A stretch of DNA of 64,000 nucleotides from CADEEN01 sp040384625 (GCA_040384625.1 JAZKIW010000006.1:1-64000); one strand, 5' to 3'; shown: positions 28,456 through 37,574, counted from the first letter of the stretch. The notes: generated by a model not told the origin, from the sequence alone. Translations and numbers: made by a program.

Positions 28456-29892
28456 CTATACCTCCAGAACCCAGGTGTCTTTGGTGCCACCACCCTGAGA
28501 CGAGTTGACGACCAGGGAGCCCTCCTTCAGCGCCACGCGCGTCAGGCCACCGGGCACCATCTGCACGCTCTTGCCCGACAACACGAAGGGCCGCAAATCA
28601 ATGTGGCGCGGCGCAATGCCCGACTCGACGAAGGTCGGGCAGGTCGACAGTGCCAGGGTCGGCTGGGCGACGTAGTTGGTCGGATTGGCCAGCAACGCGG
28701 CGCGGAAATCCTCGATCTCCTGCTTGCTCGCCGCCGGGCCGACCAGCATGCCGTAGCCACCGGCGCCGTGCACTTCCTTGACCACCAGTTCGGCCAGGTG
28801 GTCGAGCACGTACTGCAAATCGCCCTTGTCGCGGCACAGGTAGGTCGGCACGTTCTGCAGGATCGGCTTCTCGCCAAGGTAGAACTCGATCATCTTCGGC
28901 ACGTAGGGATAGATGCTCTTGTCGTCGGCGACGCCGGTTCCGATGGCGTTGGACAGGGTCACGTTGCCTGCGCGGTAGACGTCGAGCAAGCCGGCGCAGC
29001 CCAGGGTGCTGTCGGGCCGGAAGGCCTTGGGGTCGAGGAAGTCGTCATCGACACGGCGGTAGATCACGTCGATGCGACGCGGGCCCTGTGTGGTGCGCAT
29101 GAAGACGAATCCGTCCTCGACGAACAGGTCCTGGCCCTCAAGCAGCTCGACACCCATCTGCTGGGCCAGGAAGGCATGCTCGAAGTAGGCGCTGTTGTAC
29201 ATGCCGGGCGTCAGCACCACCACGGTCGGATCATTGGCGCTGGCCGGCGCCAGCGAGCGCAGGGTCTCGAGCAGCATGTCGGGGTAGTGCGCCACCGGCT
29301 CGATGCGGTGCTGGCTGAACAGCTCGGGGAACAGCCGCATCATCATCTTGCGGTTCTCGAGCATGTAGCTCACGCCGCTGGGCACGCGCAGGTTGTCTTC
29401 GAGCACGTAATAGGTACCGCTGCCGTCTGCCGCGGCGGCACGCACGATGTCGATGCCGGCGATCTGCGAATAGACGTTGCCTGGCACGTCGACGCCCACC
29501 ATCTCGGGCCGGAACTGCGAGTTGCGCTCGATCTGCTCGGCCGGCACGATACCCGCCTTGAGGATCTCCTGGCCGTGGTAGACGTCGTGGATGAAGCGGT
29601 TCAACGCCGTGACGCGCTGCGCCAGACCACGTTCCATGTCGCGCCACTCGTCTGCCGGGATGATGCGTGGGATCAGGTCGAAGGGGATCAGGCGCTCGGT
29701 TCCTGAACCGTCTTCGTCCTTTGCACCATAGACGGCAAAGGTGATGCCGACCCGGCGGAAGATCACCTCGGCTTCCTCGCGCCGCGTGCGCATCGCGTCG
29801 CCCGGCTGTTCGGCCAGCCAGCGTGCGTAGCTGCGGTAATGCTCGCGCACTGCCTCGGGGCTGCGGTACATCTCGTCGAATGCTCTGCTCAT
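28456..29892 (-). CDS. Circularly permuted type 2 ATP-grasp protein (COG2308)
   Basis: A 478-residue predicted amide-bond ligase. YYVLEDNLRVPSGVSYMLEN carries the conserved acidic residues E165 and D166 with N167; VLTPGMYNSAYFEHAFLA, RVDDDFLDP and VVKEVHGAGGYGMLVG (K372 and the Gly-rich loop 377-381) are the other family blocks, with HIDLRPFVL near the end. The pattern looks catalytically intact. Substrates are unknown. The ATG at 29892 begins MSRAFDEMY as in the family; the frame upstream of it is not protein-like. It lies 29 bases after the transglutaminase gene and 3 bases before the alpha-E gene. Confidence 0.92.
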   Translation of the reverse strand: MSRAFDEMYRSPEAVREHYRSYARWLAEQPGDAMRTRREEAEVIFRRVGITFAVYGAKDEDGSGTERLIPFDLIPRIIPADEWRDMERGLAQRVTALNRFIHDVYHGQEILKAGIVPAEQIERNSQFRPEMVGVDVPGNVYSQIAGIDIVRAAAADGSGTYYVLEDNLRVPSGVSYMLENRKMMMRLFPELFSQHRIEPVAHYPDMLLETLRSLAPASANDPTVVVLTPGMYNSAYFEHAFLAQQMGVELLEGQDLFVEDGFVFMRTTQGPRRIDVIYRRVDDDFLDPKAFRPDSTLGCAGLLDVYRAGNVTLSNAIGTGVADDKSIYPYVPKMIEFYLGEKPILQNVPTYLCRDKGDLQYVLDHLAELVVKEVHGAGGYGMLVGPAASKQEIEDFRAALLANPTNYVAQPTLALSTCPTFVESGIAPRHIDLRPFVLSGKSVQMVPGGLTRVALKEGSLVVNSSQGGGTKDTWVLEV

Positions 29893-29921
29893 GGACACGG
29901 CTCCTCGCAATTCCTTTGCCA

Positions 29922-30845
29922 TCACGCCAGCTGGCGCGTCCGCACCTGCACCTCGAAACGGTGTTCGCCACCACCACGGATCACGCCGCGCAGTGGCGTG
30001 ACATCGCCATAGTCGCGCCCAACGGCCAGCCGCACGTGGCCGGTCGAGGGCAGGATCCCGTTGGTCGGGTCCAGTTCGAGCCACTGCGCCGGCGTCCCGT
30101 CGCTGCTCGGGCACCAGAGTGCGACCCAGGCGTGCGACGCGTCCGTGCCCAACATCGGTGCGCCGCCCGCACCTCCTTCGGGCGCGGTCGTCAGCAGGTA
30201 GCCGCTGACGTAGCGTGCGGCCAGGCCCATCGCCCGCAAGGCACCGATCATCAGGTGTGCGAAGTCCTGGCACACCCCTTCGCGTGTGCTCAGCACCTCG
30301 GCCAGGGGCGTGTCGATGTCGGTGCTCGCGCTGCAGTAGCTGAAGTTCTCGTGGATGCGCGCCAGCAGGTCGATCACCGCCTCTCCGATCGGTCGACCCG
30401 GTGCGAACGCGGGCTGGGCCAACGCGCGCAGCGCCGGCAGCGCAGGTACGAAGGGGGAGGCGAACACGAATTCAGTGGCCGGCTCGAAGGGCGCGCCTGC
30501 GACGTAACGCAGGCGCTCGCGCACCGTCTCCCAGGGCTCGGTGACTGCAGGGTCGAACGACGACGTGGCCGACACGCGCACGCGGCTCGCCGTGCGCACC
30601 TGCAGTTCGCGGTGCGGCATGGTCACGGTGAAGCAGCAACGCTGATTGCCCAGGCGGTCGGGGTCGCTGCGCCGGTGCAGCGGGGGCGGGTCGATGCGCA
30701 GCTCGAAGTCCTGCACCTGCTGGGTCGCGTCGTCGCGCGGGCGTAGGTAGGCCAGGTGCTGCGCCATGTCGACCGGTGCGGTGTAGCGGTAGCGCGTCAC
30801 ATGCTCGATCTCGAGCAGCGCGGCCGGTGCGGACGAAAGGGTCAT
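29922..30845 (-). CDS. Transglutaminase-like family protein
   Basis: A 307-residue protein with a bacterial transglutaminase N-terminal beta domain (EIEHVTRYRYTAPVDMAQH) and a papain-like core. The triad is intact: Cys192 in REGVCQDFAHLM, His239 in DASHAWVALW and Asp259 in WLELDPTNG. Such proteins can be peptidases, amidases or acyl transferases; in this conserved gene set the role is unproven. No signal peptide is visible, so a cytoplasmic role is likely. The ATG at 30845 is 4 bases after the fused ATP-grasp/alpha-E gene; a longer start would lie within that gene. Confidence 0.9.
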   Translation of the reverse strand: MTLSSAPAALLEIEHVTRYRYTAPVDMAQHLAYLRPRDDATQQVQDFELRIDPPPLHRRSDPDRLGNQRCCFTVTMPHRELQVRTASRVRVSATSSFDPAVTEPWETVRERLRYVAGAPFEPATEFVFASPFVPALPALRALAQPAFAPGRPIGEAVIDLLARIHENFSYCSASTDIDTPLAEVLSTREGVCQDFAHLMIGALRAMGLAARYVSGYLLTTAPEGGAGGAPMLGTDASHAWVALWCPSSDGTPAQWLELDPTNGILPSTGHVRLAVGRDYGDVTPLRGVIRGGGEHRFEVQVRTRQLA

Positions 30846-30849
30846 GGCA

Positions 30850-33426
30850 TCACACGCGCTGCATGCCGTCGGTACCGTCGGCATGCGCAAAATAGCGCTG
30901 GCCGATGGCATCACTGAGCCTGGCGACGCTGGCCTGCAGGCGCTGCGCCAGTTGCAGCAGCTGCCGACGCATCAGGGCGTCGTCGGCGCCGGCGCTCTCG
31001 ACCAGTTGAGCGAGCGAGAGGCCCGCGCCGTGCGGGGGCAGCATTTCGCGCAGCGCGCTGCGGGCCTCGTCGGAACCCGGCAGCTTGCCCAGTTCGGTGC
31101 GCAGGCGGCGCAGGGTCCCGGCGAAGGCGCGCGGGTTGCTGTCGTCCTGCACCAGCAGATCGGCCAGGGCGAGCAGGTCTTCATGGCGCTGGTAGCGCGC
31201 GCGAAAGGTGATGCGGCTGTCGAACAGCTCGAGCAGCAACTCGGTAGTGGCAGCCGAGCCGCCGCGCGGGTCGAAGGCTTGCAGCAAGGTCGCCAGGGTG
31301 GCGGCCATGCCCGCCATGCGCTCGATCAGGCGACCGACCGACAGCAGGCGCCAGCCGTGGTCACGCGTCATGCGGTCGGTCTGGGTGCCCGTGACGGCCG
31401 CCAGTTGCAGCGTCAAGCGCTGCAGGGCCGGCAGGGCCTGCGCCGCACTGGGCACACGCACGCGCAGCGCTTCGAAGTGGCCGTGAAAGTCGTCGCCCAT
31501 GCGCCGCACCAGGCCCCATTGTTCGGGCGAAAGGCGCTCGCGCAGCGCACCTGCCACGCGCGCCAGGGCTTGCAGGTTGAAGTCGATGCCGGCATCGCGC
31601 TGGGTCAGGGCCGCCAGCAAGTTGCGTTCGAACAGCGCCGTCGAGCGCTCGGCCCCGGGCGTGCCGGCCGGCACCAAGGCCTGGGATTCAATCAATTCGG
31701 ACATCGCTGCCAGCAGCGGCGCAGCGACCTCGTCGTCGCCGTCGACCAGGTCGAGCGCAGCACGCGCCAAGCGCACCGCCTGCTCGGTGCGCTCGGTGTA
31801 GCGGCCGAGCCAGAACAGGTTCTCGGCCGTGCGGCTGGCCACCGGCGGCCGACGCGCGGCGAGGTCGCTCAGGCCCAGACGTTGCGGCAGCATCGAGAAG
31901 GTATCGACCGGCCCGTCGGTCAGGACCCAGGTGTCGAGGCTGGTGCCGCCCTGGGCCATCGACACCGACAGCGGCGCCCGCGTGGCCACGCGCGTCAATC
32001 CCCCGGGCAACACGTGCCAGCGCTCGGCGGCATCGGCAATGGCGTAGACGCGCAGCAGCGCCGGCCGCGCCGACAGCCTGCCGCCGGGCAGCGGCAAGGC
32101 CGCGCGCGATGGCGGCAGATGGCCCTGCACGGTGTAGGCGCCAGGGTCGGCCTCGATGCGCTGCTGGATGGCCGCGGTGTCGAACGCACCGATGCGCCTG
32201 GCGCCCTCGCCGCTGCCGCTGAAGGCGGGGCGCAGGACCAGACCGTCCAGATCGCCCCGCACCGCCTGCCAGGCGGCCTCTTCACCGCACCACCAGGTGG
32301 CCAGCGACGGCAGGCTCAGTTCGTCGCCGAGCAGCTTGCGGCAGATGGCCGGCAGAAAACCCTGCACCGCGCTCGATTCGAGAAAGCCGCTGCCCAGGGC
32401 ATTGGCCAGCACCAGGTTCTGCGCGCGCAGCACTTGCACCAGGCCGGGCACGCCGAGGGCCGAATCGGGGCGCAGCTCGAGCGGGTCGCAGTAGTCGTCG
32501 TCCAGGCGCCGAAGCAAGCCGTGCACCGGCTGCAAGCCCTCAACGGTGCGCAGGAAGAGGCGCTCGCCACGCACCGTGAGGTCGGCCCCCTCGACCAGGG
32601 GCAAGCCCAGGTAGCGCGCCAGGTAGGCGTGCTCGAAATAAGTCTCGCTGTACGGCCCCGGTGTCAGCAGGGCCACGCGCGGCGTGCTGCCGTCGCCCAG
32701 CCGCGCGGCCACTTCGCCGGCCTGTTGCTGAACGGTGTCGAGCAGGCGTCGGTAACCCGAGGCGATGTGCTGCACGCGCAGTTCGCGAAACGCCTCCGGG
32801 AACAGGCGGGAGACGATCAGCCGGTTGTGCAGCACGTAGCCCAGGCCGGACGGCGACTGGGTGCGTTGCGAAATCACCCACCAGCGACCGTCGGGCCCAC
32901 GCGCGACGTCGAAGGCCACGATGTGCAGGTGCATGCCGCCGACCGGCGCCACGCCGTGCAAGGGGCGCAGATAGCCGCTGTGCCGAAAGACCAGAGCCGG
33001 CGGCAGCAAAGCCTCGTGCAGCAGGCGCTGCGGGCCGTACAGGTCGGCCAGCATGGTCCCGAGCAGGCGTGCGCGCTGCAGCACGCCGCGCTCGATCAAG
33101 GCCCAGTCGGCCGGCTCGATGATGAGTGGAAGGGCTTCCAGCGACCAGGGTCGCGCGGCGATCGGCTGCGAGGCATCGGCGGCATGCAGGTTGTGCGTGA
33201 CGCCGTCGGCCCGGATCTGCTGCGCGATCGACACGCGCTGCCGCTCGAACACCTGCGCCAGATCGTCGTGCAGCGCGGGCGCGGCATCGAAGAAGCGCCG
33301 CCAGACGGGGCGCAGACTGCCGTCCGCGTCACGGCATTCGTCCCAGCTGTCACCAGCCGCCGGTTCGGCGAGGTCGAAGGCCTGCGGCAGCAAGGCTTTG
33401 GCTTGGGTGGCAGGCAGGCTGGACAA
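30850..33426 (-). CDS. Fused circularly permuted ATP-grasp and alpha-E protein
   Basis: An 858-residue fusion. Residues about 40-525 align with the stand-alone ATP-grasp protein of this operon; residues 531-858 align with the stand-alone alpha-E protein. The ATP-grasp part has diverged: where the stand-alone protein has E165-D166-N167 it has S186-Q187-R188, and the Lys and Gly-rich loop (VKEVHGAGG) reads LRPAFSGSG. It may therefore be a non-catalytic or altered-specificity partner of the other ATP-grasp protein. The stop lies 4 bases before the transglutaminase ATG. Confidence 0.9.
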   Translation of the reverse strand: MSSLPATQAKALLPQAFDLAEPAAGDSWDECRDADGSLRPVWRRFFDAAPALHDDLAQVFERQRVSIAQQIRADGVTHNLHAADASQPIAARPWSLEALPLIIEPADWALIERGVLQRARLLGTMLADLYGPQRLLHEALLPPALVFRHSGYLRPLHGVAPVGGMHLHIVAFDVARGPDGRWWVISQRTQSPSGLGYVLHNRLIVSRLFPEAFRELRVQHIASGYRRLLDTVQQQAGEVAARLGDGSTPRVALLTPGPYSETYFEHAYLARYLGLPLVEGADLTVRGERLFLRTVEGLQPVHGLLRRLDDDYCDPLELRPDSALGVPGLVQVLRAQNLVLANALGSGFLESSAVQGFLPAICRKLLGDELSLPSLATWWCGEEAAWQAVRGDLDGLVLRPAFSGSGEGARRIGAFDTAAIQQRIEADPGAYTVQGHLPPSRAALPLPGGRLSARPALLRVYAIADAAERWHVLPGGLTRVATRAPLSVSMAQGGTSLDTWVLTDGPVDTFSMLPQRLGLSDLAARRPPVASRTAENLFWLGRYTERTEQAVRLARAALDLVDGDDEVAAPLLAAMSELIESQALVPAGTPGAERSTALFERNLLAALTQRDAGIDFNLQALARVAGALRERLSPEQWGLVRRMGDDFHGHFEALRVRVPSAAQALPALQRLTLQLAAVTGTQTDRMTRDHGWRLLSVGRLIERMAGMAATLATLLQAFDPRGGSAATTELLLELFDSRITFRARYQRHEDLLALADLLVQDDSNPRAFAGTLRRLRTELGKLPGSDEARSALREMLPPHGAGLSLAQLVESAGADDALMRRQLLQLAQRLQASVARLSDAIGQRYFAHADGTDGMQRV

Positions 33427-33478
33427 CGGTTGACGGCGTCAGTGGAGGGAAGGCAGCGGCGCTGACCGCGGGTCCACG

Positions 33479-36400
33479 TTAGCCGAGCCTCAGGTCCAGC
33501 GTGCACGGGAATTCCCGGCTCGGTGCCGAGCGCGAAACCACCATCCGCCCCGGCGTGTGGCCGATCGGGAAGAAGCGCGCCAGGCGCCGGCTCTCGGCCT
33601 CGTAGGCATTCACCGGGAAGGTGTCATGGTTGCGCCCACCCGGATGCGCCACGTGATAACGGCAGCCGCCGAGCGAGCGTTCGGACCAGGTGTCGACCAG
33701 GTCGAAGGTCAGCGGCGCATGCGCCTTGATGGTCGGGTGCAGGGACGACGGCGCCGTCCAGGCGCGGTAGCGCACGCCGCAGACGAACTCGCCGACGCGC
33801 CCGGTGGCCTGCAGGGGCAGCGCACGACCGTTGACGGTGACCACATGGCGGTTGCCGTTCAGGCCACTGGCCTTGATCTCGATCCGTTCCAGTGTTGAGT
33901 CGACATAGCGCACGGTGCCGCCTGGTGCGCCCTCCTCGCCCATCACATGCCAGGGTTCGAGCGCATTGCGCAAGGCCAACTGCACGCCGGCCGCGGCCAT
34001 CTCGCCGATGCGCGGGAAGCGGAACTCGAAGTGCGGTGCGAACCAGTCGACATCGAATGCGAAGCCCGCGCCCTGCAGGTCGGCCATCACGTCGTCGAAG
34101 TCGGCCTGCACGAAAGTCGGCAGTAGGAATCGGTCGTGCAGGCCGGTGCCCCAGCGTGTCAGGCGCGTCGCGCCGCGGCCGCTGTAGGGGGTACGCCAGA
34201 ACCAGGTCACCAGCGAGCGCAGCAGTAGCTGTTGCGCCAGGCTCATGCGTGCATGCGGCGGCATCTCGAAGGCGCGCAGTTCCAGCAGGCCGAGGCGGCC
34301 GGTGGGGCCGTCGGGCGAGTACAGCTTGTCGATGCAGAACTCGGAGCGATGGGTGTTGCCGGTGGCGTCGATCAGCAGGTTGCGCAGGGCGCGGTCGATC
34401 AGCCACGGCGGTACCTCCGCGCCGCGTTCGCGCATCTGGCGCTCCAGCTCGGCCAGCGCGATCTCGATCTCGTAGACCTGATCGTGCCGCGCCTCGTCGA
34501 TGCGCGGCGCCTGGCTCGTCGGGCCGATGAACAGGCCGGAGAACAGGTAGGACAGGCTGGGATGGTTGTGCCAGTAAGTGAGCAGGCTGCCCAGCAGGTC
34601 GGGCCGGCGCAGGAAGGGGCTGTCGGCCGGTGTCGCGCCACCGAGCACGAAGTGGTTGCCGCCGCCCGTGCCGGTATGTCGGCCGTCGAGCATGAACTTC
34701 TCGGTCGACAGGCGGGTATGGTGCGCAGTCTCGTAGAGGAACTCGGTGTGGTCCACCAATTCGCTCCAGTTGTGCGCCGGGTGGATGTTGACCTCGATCA
34801 CCCCCGGGTCGGGCGTGACCTGCAGCATCTTCAGGCGCGGGTCGCGCGGCGGCGGGTAGCCCTCGAGCACGATCTTCAGGCCCAGTTCGGCCGTCGTGGC
34901 TTCGACGGCGGCCAGCAACTCGAGGTAGTCATCGAGCGCGGCCAGGGGCGGCATGAAGACATAGATGACGCCGCGCTTCTCGCCCTCGCCCGTCTCGGCC
35001 TTCGGACCGCTCATGCGCCGCGGATCGCGCACTTCGACGCACAAGGCGGTGCGGGTGATATCGGTTGCGCTGGCGAAGCGCTTCGGCGCCGCAGGAGCGG
35101 TGGCATTGCCCGGCGCTCGCGCCGAAGGTGTCGCCGTACCCACTTCGAACTGTCGCTTCAGCACCACCTGCGCCGGCAGCGCATCGCGCGGCGCAAACGG
35201 GTCCTGCTCGATCAGCTGCGGCGCCTCCGACTTCTTCACCCAGGGCAGAGAATCAAGCGGCAGCCGGTAGCCCATCGGCGAGTCGCCCGGCAACAGCAGT
35301 AGACGGTCGTCGCGCAGGAACCAGGGGCCGGTCTGCCAGCGCGGGCCGCGCAGCGGCGCGTCTTCATCGCGGCGCAAAGGCAGCAGGTGGCCGACGACCT
35401 GCGACAAGCCTTGATCGAACACGCGCCGCAGACGCGCGCGCTCCATCTCGTCGTCGAGACGCGAATCGAAGGGGTCGACGTTGACCGGCAGGCGCCTTTC
35501 GCGCCACAAGTAGTACCAGGTGTCCTCGTAGGCCGGCATGATGAACTTGGGATCGAGGCCGAGCTTGTCGGTCAACGCCGCCAAGAAGCGACCCGCGTCG
35601 GCGGCGGTGTGGCGCTGCGGTTCGCGTTCGTCTGCAAACAGCGTCGGATCGTTCCAGCACGGCTGGCCATCGGCGCGCCAGGCGATCGACAGGGCCCAGC
35701 GCGGCAGCTGCTCACCCGGATACCACTTGCCCTGGCCGAAGTGCAGGAAGCCACCCGCGCCGTAGCGGTCGCGCAGCTTCATCGTCAGGCCCTGGGCCAG
35801 GCCGCGCTTGGTCGGCCCCAGGGCGTCGGTGTTCCACTCCGCCCCCTCGCGGTCGTCGACCGAGACGAAAGTTGGCTCGCCGCCCATCGTCAAGCGCACG
35901 TCACCGGCCTCGAGTTGTTCGTCGACGCGGTGGCCCAGGGCGACGATGGCCTGCCACTGATCGTCGCTGTACGGCAGCGTGACGCGCGGCGACTCGTGGA
36001 TGCGCGTCACCGCCATGCGATGCTCGAACGACACCTCGCAGTCGTCGACCGCCCCGCTCACTGGCGCGGCGCTCGACGGTTCGGGCGTGCAGGCCACCGG
36101 GATGTGGCCCTCGCCCGCCATCAGGCCGGAGGTCGGATCGAAGCCGATCCAGCCGGCGCCGGGCAGGTAGACCTCGCACCAGGCGTGCAGGTCGGTGAAG
36201 TCGACCTCGGCCCCGCTCGGGCCGTCCAGCGCCTTGACGTCGGGCTTCAGCTGGATCAGGTAGCCCGAAACGAAACGCGCCGCGAGGCCCAGGTGGCGCA
36301 GCACTTGCACCATCAGCCAGCCGCTGTCGCGGCACGAGCCGCTGGCGTTGACGAGGGTCACCTCGGGCGTCTGCACGCCCGGCTCCATACGGATCAGGTA

Positions 36401-36871
36401 GCGGATGTCCTTCTGCAGACGCTGGTTCAGGCCGACCAGGAAGTCGATCGTGCGTTGCGGCGTCAGGTCGATGCCCTTCAGCAGGGCCGCGAAGCGCGGC
36501 GTGGCCTCCCCCTTGGCCAGGTAAGGCGCCAGTTCGCGCGCCACGTCGGCGTCGTAGCTGAAGGGAAATTTCTCGGCGCCAGGTTCCAGGAAGAAGTCAA
36601 ATGGGTTGTAGACCGACATCTCGGCCACCAGGTCGACCGTGACCTTGAACTCGGTCGTCTTGTCCGGAAACACCAGGCGTGCCAGGTGGTTGGCGAAGGG
36701 ATCTTGCTGCCAGTTGATGAAGTGCGGCTCGGGCTCAATGCGCAGCGAATAGGCCAGGATAGGCGTGCGGCAATGCGGCGCGGGCTTCAGGCGAACGACT
36801 TGCGGCGACAGCGCGACGCGGCGGTCGTAGCGGTAGTGCGTGACGTGGTTCAGCGCAACATGGATGGACAA
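33479..36871 (-). CDS. Transglutaminase-like protein with DUF2126 domain
   Basis: An 1130-residue protein of full family length. Residues 1-310 form a transglutaminase-like module with an intact triad: Cys180 (NASGSCRDSGW), His229 (DLHAWCEV) and Asp245 (GFDPTSG). The rest is DUF2126 (COG4196), including TMGGEPTFVS, FGQGKWYPGEQLPRW, GVIEVNIHPAHNW and HTGTGGGNHFVLGG. The last two resemble motifs of glutamine-synthetase-fold amidoligases; that assignment is inference. It opens the five-gene operon, 52 bases upstream of the fused ATP-grasp gene and 30 bases downstream of comEC. Confidence 0.93.
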   Translation of the reverse strand: MSIHVALNHVTHYRYDRRVALSPQVVRLKPAPHCRTPILAYSLRIEPEPHFINWQQDPFANHLARLVFPDKTTEFKVTVDLVAEMSVYNPFDFFLEPGAEKFPFSYDADVARELAPYLAKGEATPRFAALLKGIDLTPQRTIDFLVGLNQRLQKDIRYLIRMEPGVQTPEVTLVNASGSCRDSGWLMVQVLRHLGLAARFVSGYLIQLKPDVKALDGPSGAEVDFTDLHAWCEVYLPGAGWIGFDPTSGLMAGEGHIPVACTPEPSSAAPVSGAVDDCEVSFEHRMAVTRIHESPRVTLPYSDDQWQAIVALGHRVDEQLEAGDVRLTMGGEPTFVSVDDREGAEWNTDALGPTKRGLAQGLTMKLRDRYGAGGFLHFGQGKWYPGEQLPRWALSIAWRADGQPCWNDPTLFADEREPQRHTAADAGRFLAALTDKLGLDPKFIMPAYEDTWYYLWRERRLPVNVDPFDSRLDDEMERARLRRVFDQGLSQVVGHLLPLRRDEDAPLRGPRWQTGPWFLRDDRLLLLPGDSPMGYRLPLDSLPWVKKSEAPQLIEQDPFAPRDALPAQVVLKRQFEVGTATPSARAPGNATAPAAPKRFASATDITRTALCVEVRDPRRMSGPKAETGEGEKRGVIYVFMPPLAALDDYLELLAAVEATTAELGLKIVLEGYPPPRDPRLKMLQVTPDPGVIEVNIHPAHNWSELVDHTEFLYETAHHTRLSTEKFMLDGRHTGTGGGNHFVLGGATPADSPFLRRPDLLGSLLTYWHNHPSLSYLFSGLFIGPTSQAPRIDEARHDQVYEIEIALAELERQMRERGAEVPPWLIDRALRNLLIDATGNTHRSEFCIDKLYSPDGPTGRLGLLELRAFEMPPHARMSLAQQLLLRSLVTWFWRTPYSGRGATRLTRWGTGLHDRFLLPTFVQADFDDVMADLQGAGFAFDVDWFAPHFEFRFPRIGEMAAAGVQLALRNALEPWHVMGEEGAPGGTVRYVDSTLERIEIKASGLNGNRHVVTVNGRALPLQATGRVGEFVCGVRYRAWTAPSSLHPTIKAHAPLTFDLVDTWSERSLGGCRYHVAHPGGRNHDTFPVNAYEAESRRLARFFPIGHTPGRMVVSRSAPSREFPCTLDLRLG

Positions 36872-36901
36872 GGCAGGTCTCCAGGAGAGAGGGTGGGACG
36901 A

Positions 36902-37134
36902 TCAGCGGTTCGCAAGTTCTGCGCCATCGCCGCCCAGCCGATGGTGCCAGTATCGGGCACGCCGCTCGCGTTCGCAGTGGGCTGCAGGTTCGGGCTCCCC
37001 CGGGTGCCAGGTCCAGGCACCGCAGCGGTCCAAACGCTGCAGCGCGATCCCGCGCTGCGCGTAGCGCCGCCGCCACCGTCGGCGCCGGATGGCCGAAGCG
37101 GTTGCGGTAACCGGCCTGCCTGCATGACCGCGAC
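36902..37134 (-). CDS. comEC: ComEC/Rec2 DNA-internalisation protein, C-terminal piece
   Basis: The 76 codons from the gap edge to the TGA at 36902 read WRRRYAQRGIALQRLDRCGAW, WTWHPGE and RARYWHH near the end, matching the C-terminus of betaproteobacterial ComEC. ComEC is the inner-membrane channel that brings single-stranded DNA into the cytoplasm during natural transformation. Only the end is present because the assembly gap removes the middle. Orientation and frame agree with the N-terminal piece on the other side of the gap. Confidence 0.65.
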
Positions 37135-37234
37135 NNNNNNNNNNNNNNNNNNNNNNNNNNNNNNNNNNNNNNNNNNNNNNNNNNNNNNNNNNNNNNNNNN
37201 NNNNNNNNNNNNNNNNNNNNNNNNNNNNNNNNNN
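37135..37234. other. Assembly gap of exactly 100 N
   Basis: One hundred undetermined bases, the standard placeholder length for a scaffold gap of unknown size. Pieces of comEC flank it on both sides in the same orientation, so the true missing sequence is probably the central part of that gene, roughly 1.7-2 kb if ComEC has its usual 750-850 residues. Confidence 0.97.
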
Positions 37235-37515
37235 CGTCACCGGCAAGGCGGCCAGCAGGGCCGTGGCAAGGCATAGGCCAGGCGCGAGCTAGCACGCAGG
37301 CCGGCCGCAGCGAACAAGGTCAGCGCCAAGGCCAGCGTCAGCACAAGCCAGCGTGTCGGCCGCTTCAGTAGCGCCAGCGTCAGGGCCGCAACGGCCAGCG
37401 CCGGCACGCTGGCGTAGGCCCCGCCCGGCCGCAGGGCCGGTTGCTGCAACTGCAGCGCCGCGCCGCCGATGCCGGCCAGCAGCAGCACGGCCACGCGCAG
37501 GCCCCAGGCGTCCAT
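37235..37515 (-). CDS. comEC: ComEC/Rec2 DNA-internalisation protein, N-terminal piece
   Basis: From the ATG at 37515 the protein reads MDAWGLRVAVLLLAGIGGAA, then LQLQQPALRPGGAY, two hydrophobic stretches and a RASSRLAYALP segment, which is the typical N-terminus of betaproteobacterial ComEC. An in-frame TGA appears at 37237-37239, immediately before the gap; this probably reflects an error at the contig end rather than a real stop. Other ATGs at 37524 and 37557 are possible starts. The gene diverges from the RidA-like gene at 37575. Confidence 0.65.
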
Positions 37516-37574
37516 GCCTCCCATCGCTGCAGTGTAGGATCGCCGCGCCTCCATCAACGATGCCCGCGCACACC

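Noticed and set aside
27331..29706. 791-codon open frame on the plus strand
   Set aside because: Antisense to alpha-E and ATP-grasp genes, without recognisable motifs.
30844..33465. 873-codon open frame on the plus strand
   Set aside because: Exactly antisense to the fused ATP-grasp/alpha-E gene; its composition (Arg/Gln/His/Gly rich, no motifs) is the usual mirror of a high-GC coding strand.
37237..37557. 106-residue stand-alone membrane protein
   Set aside because: Reads as the N-terminus of ComEC; the stop is at the gap edge, so it is not a separate small protein.
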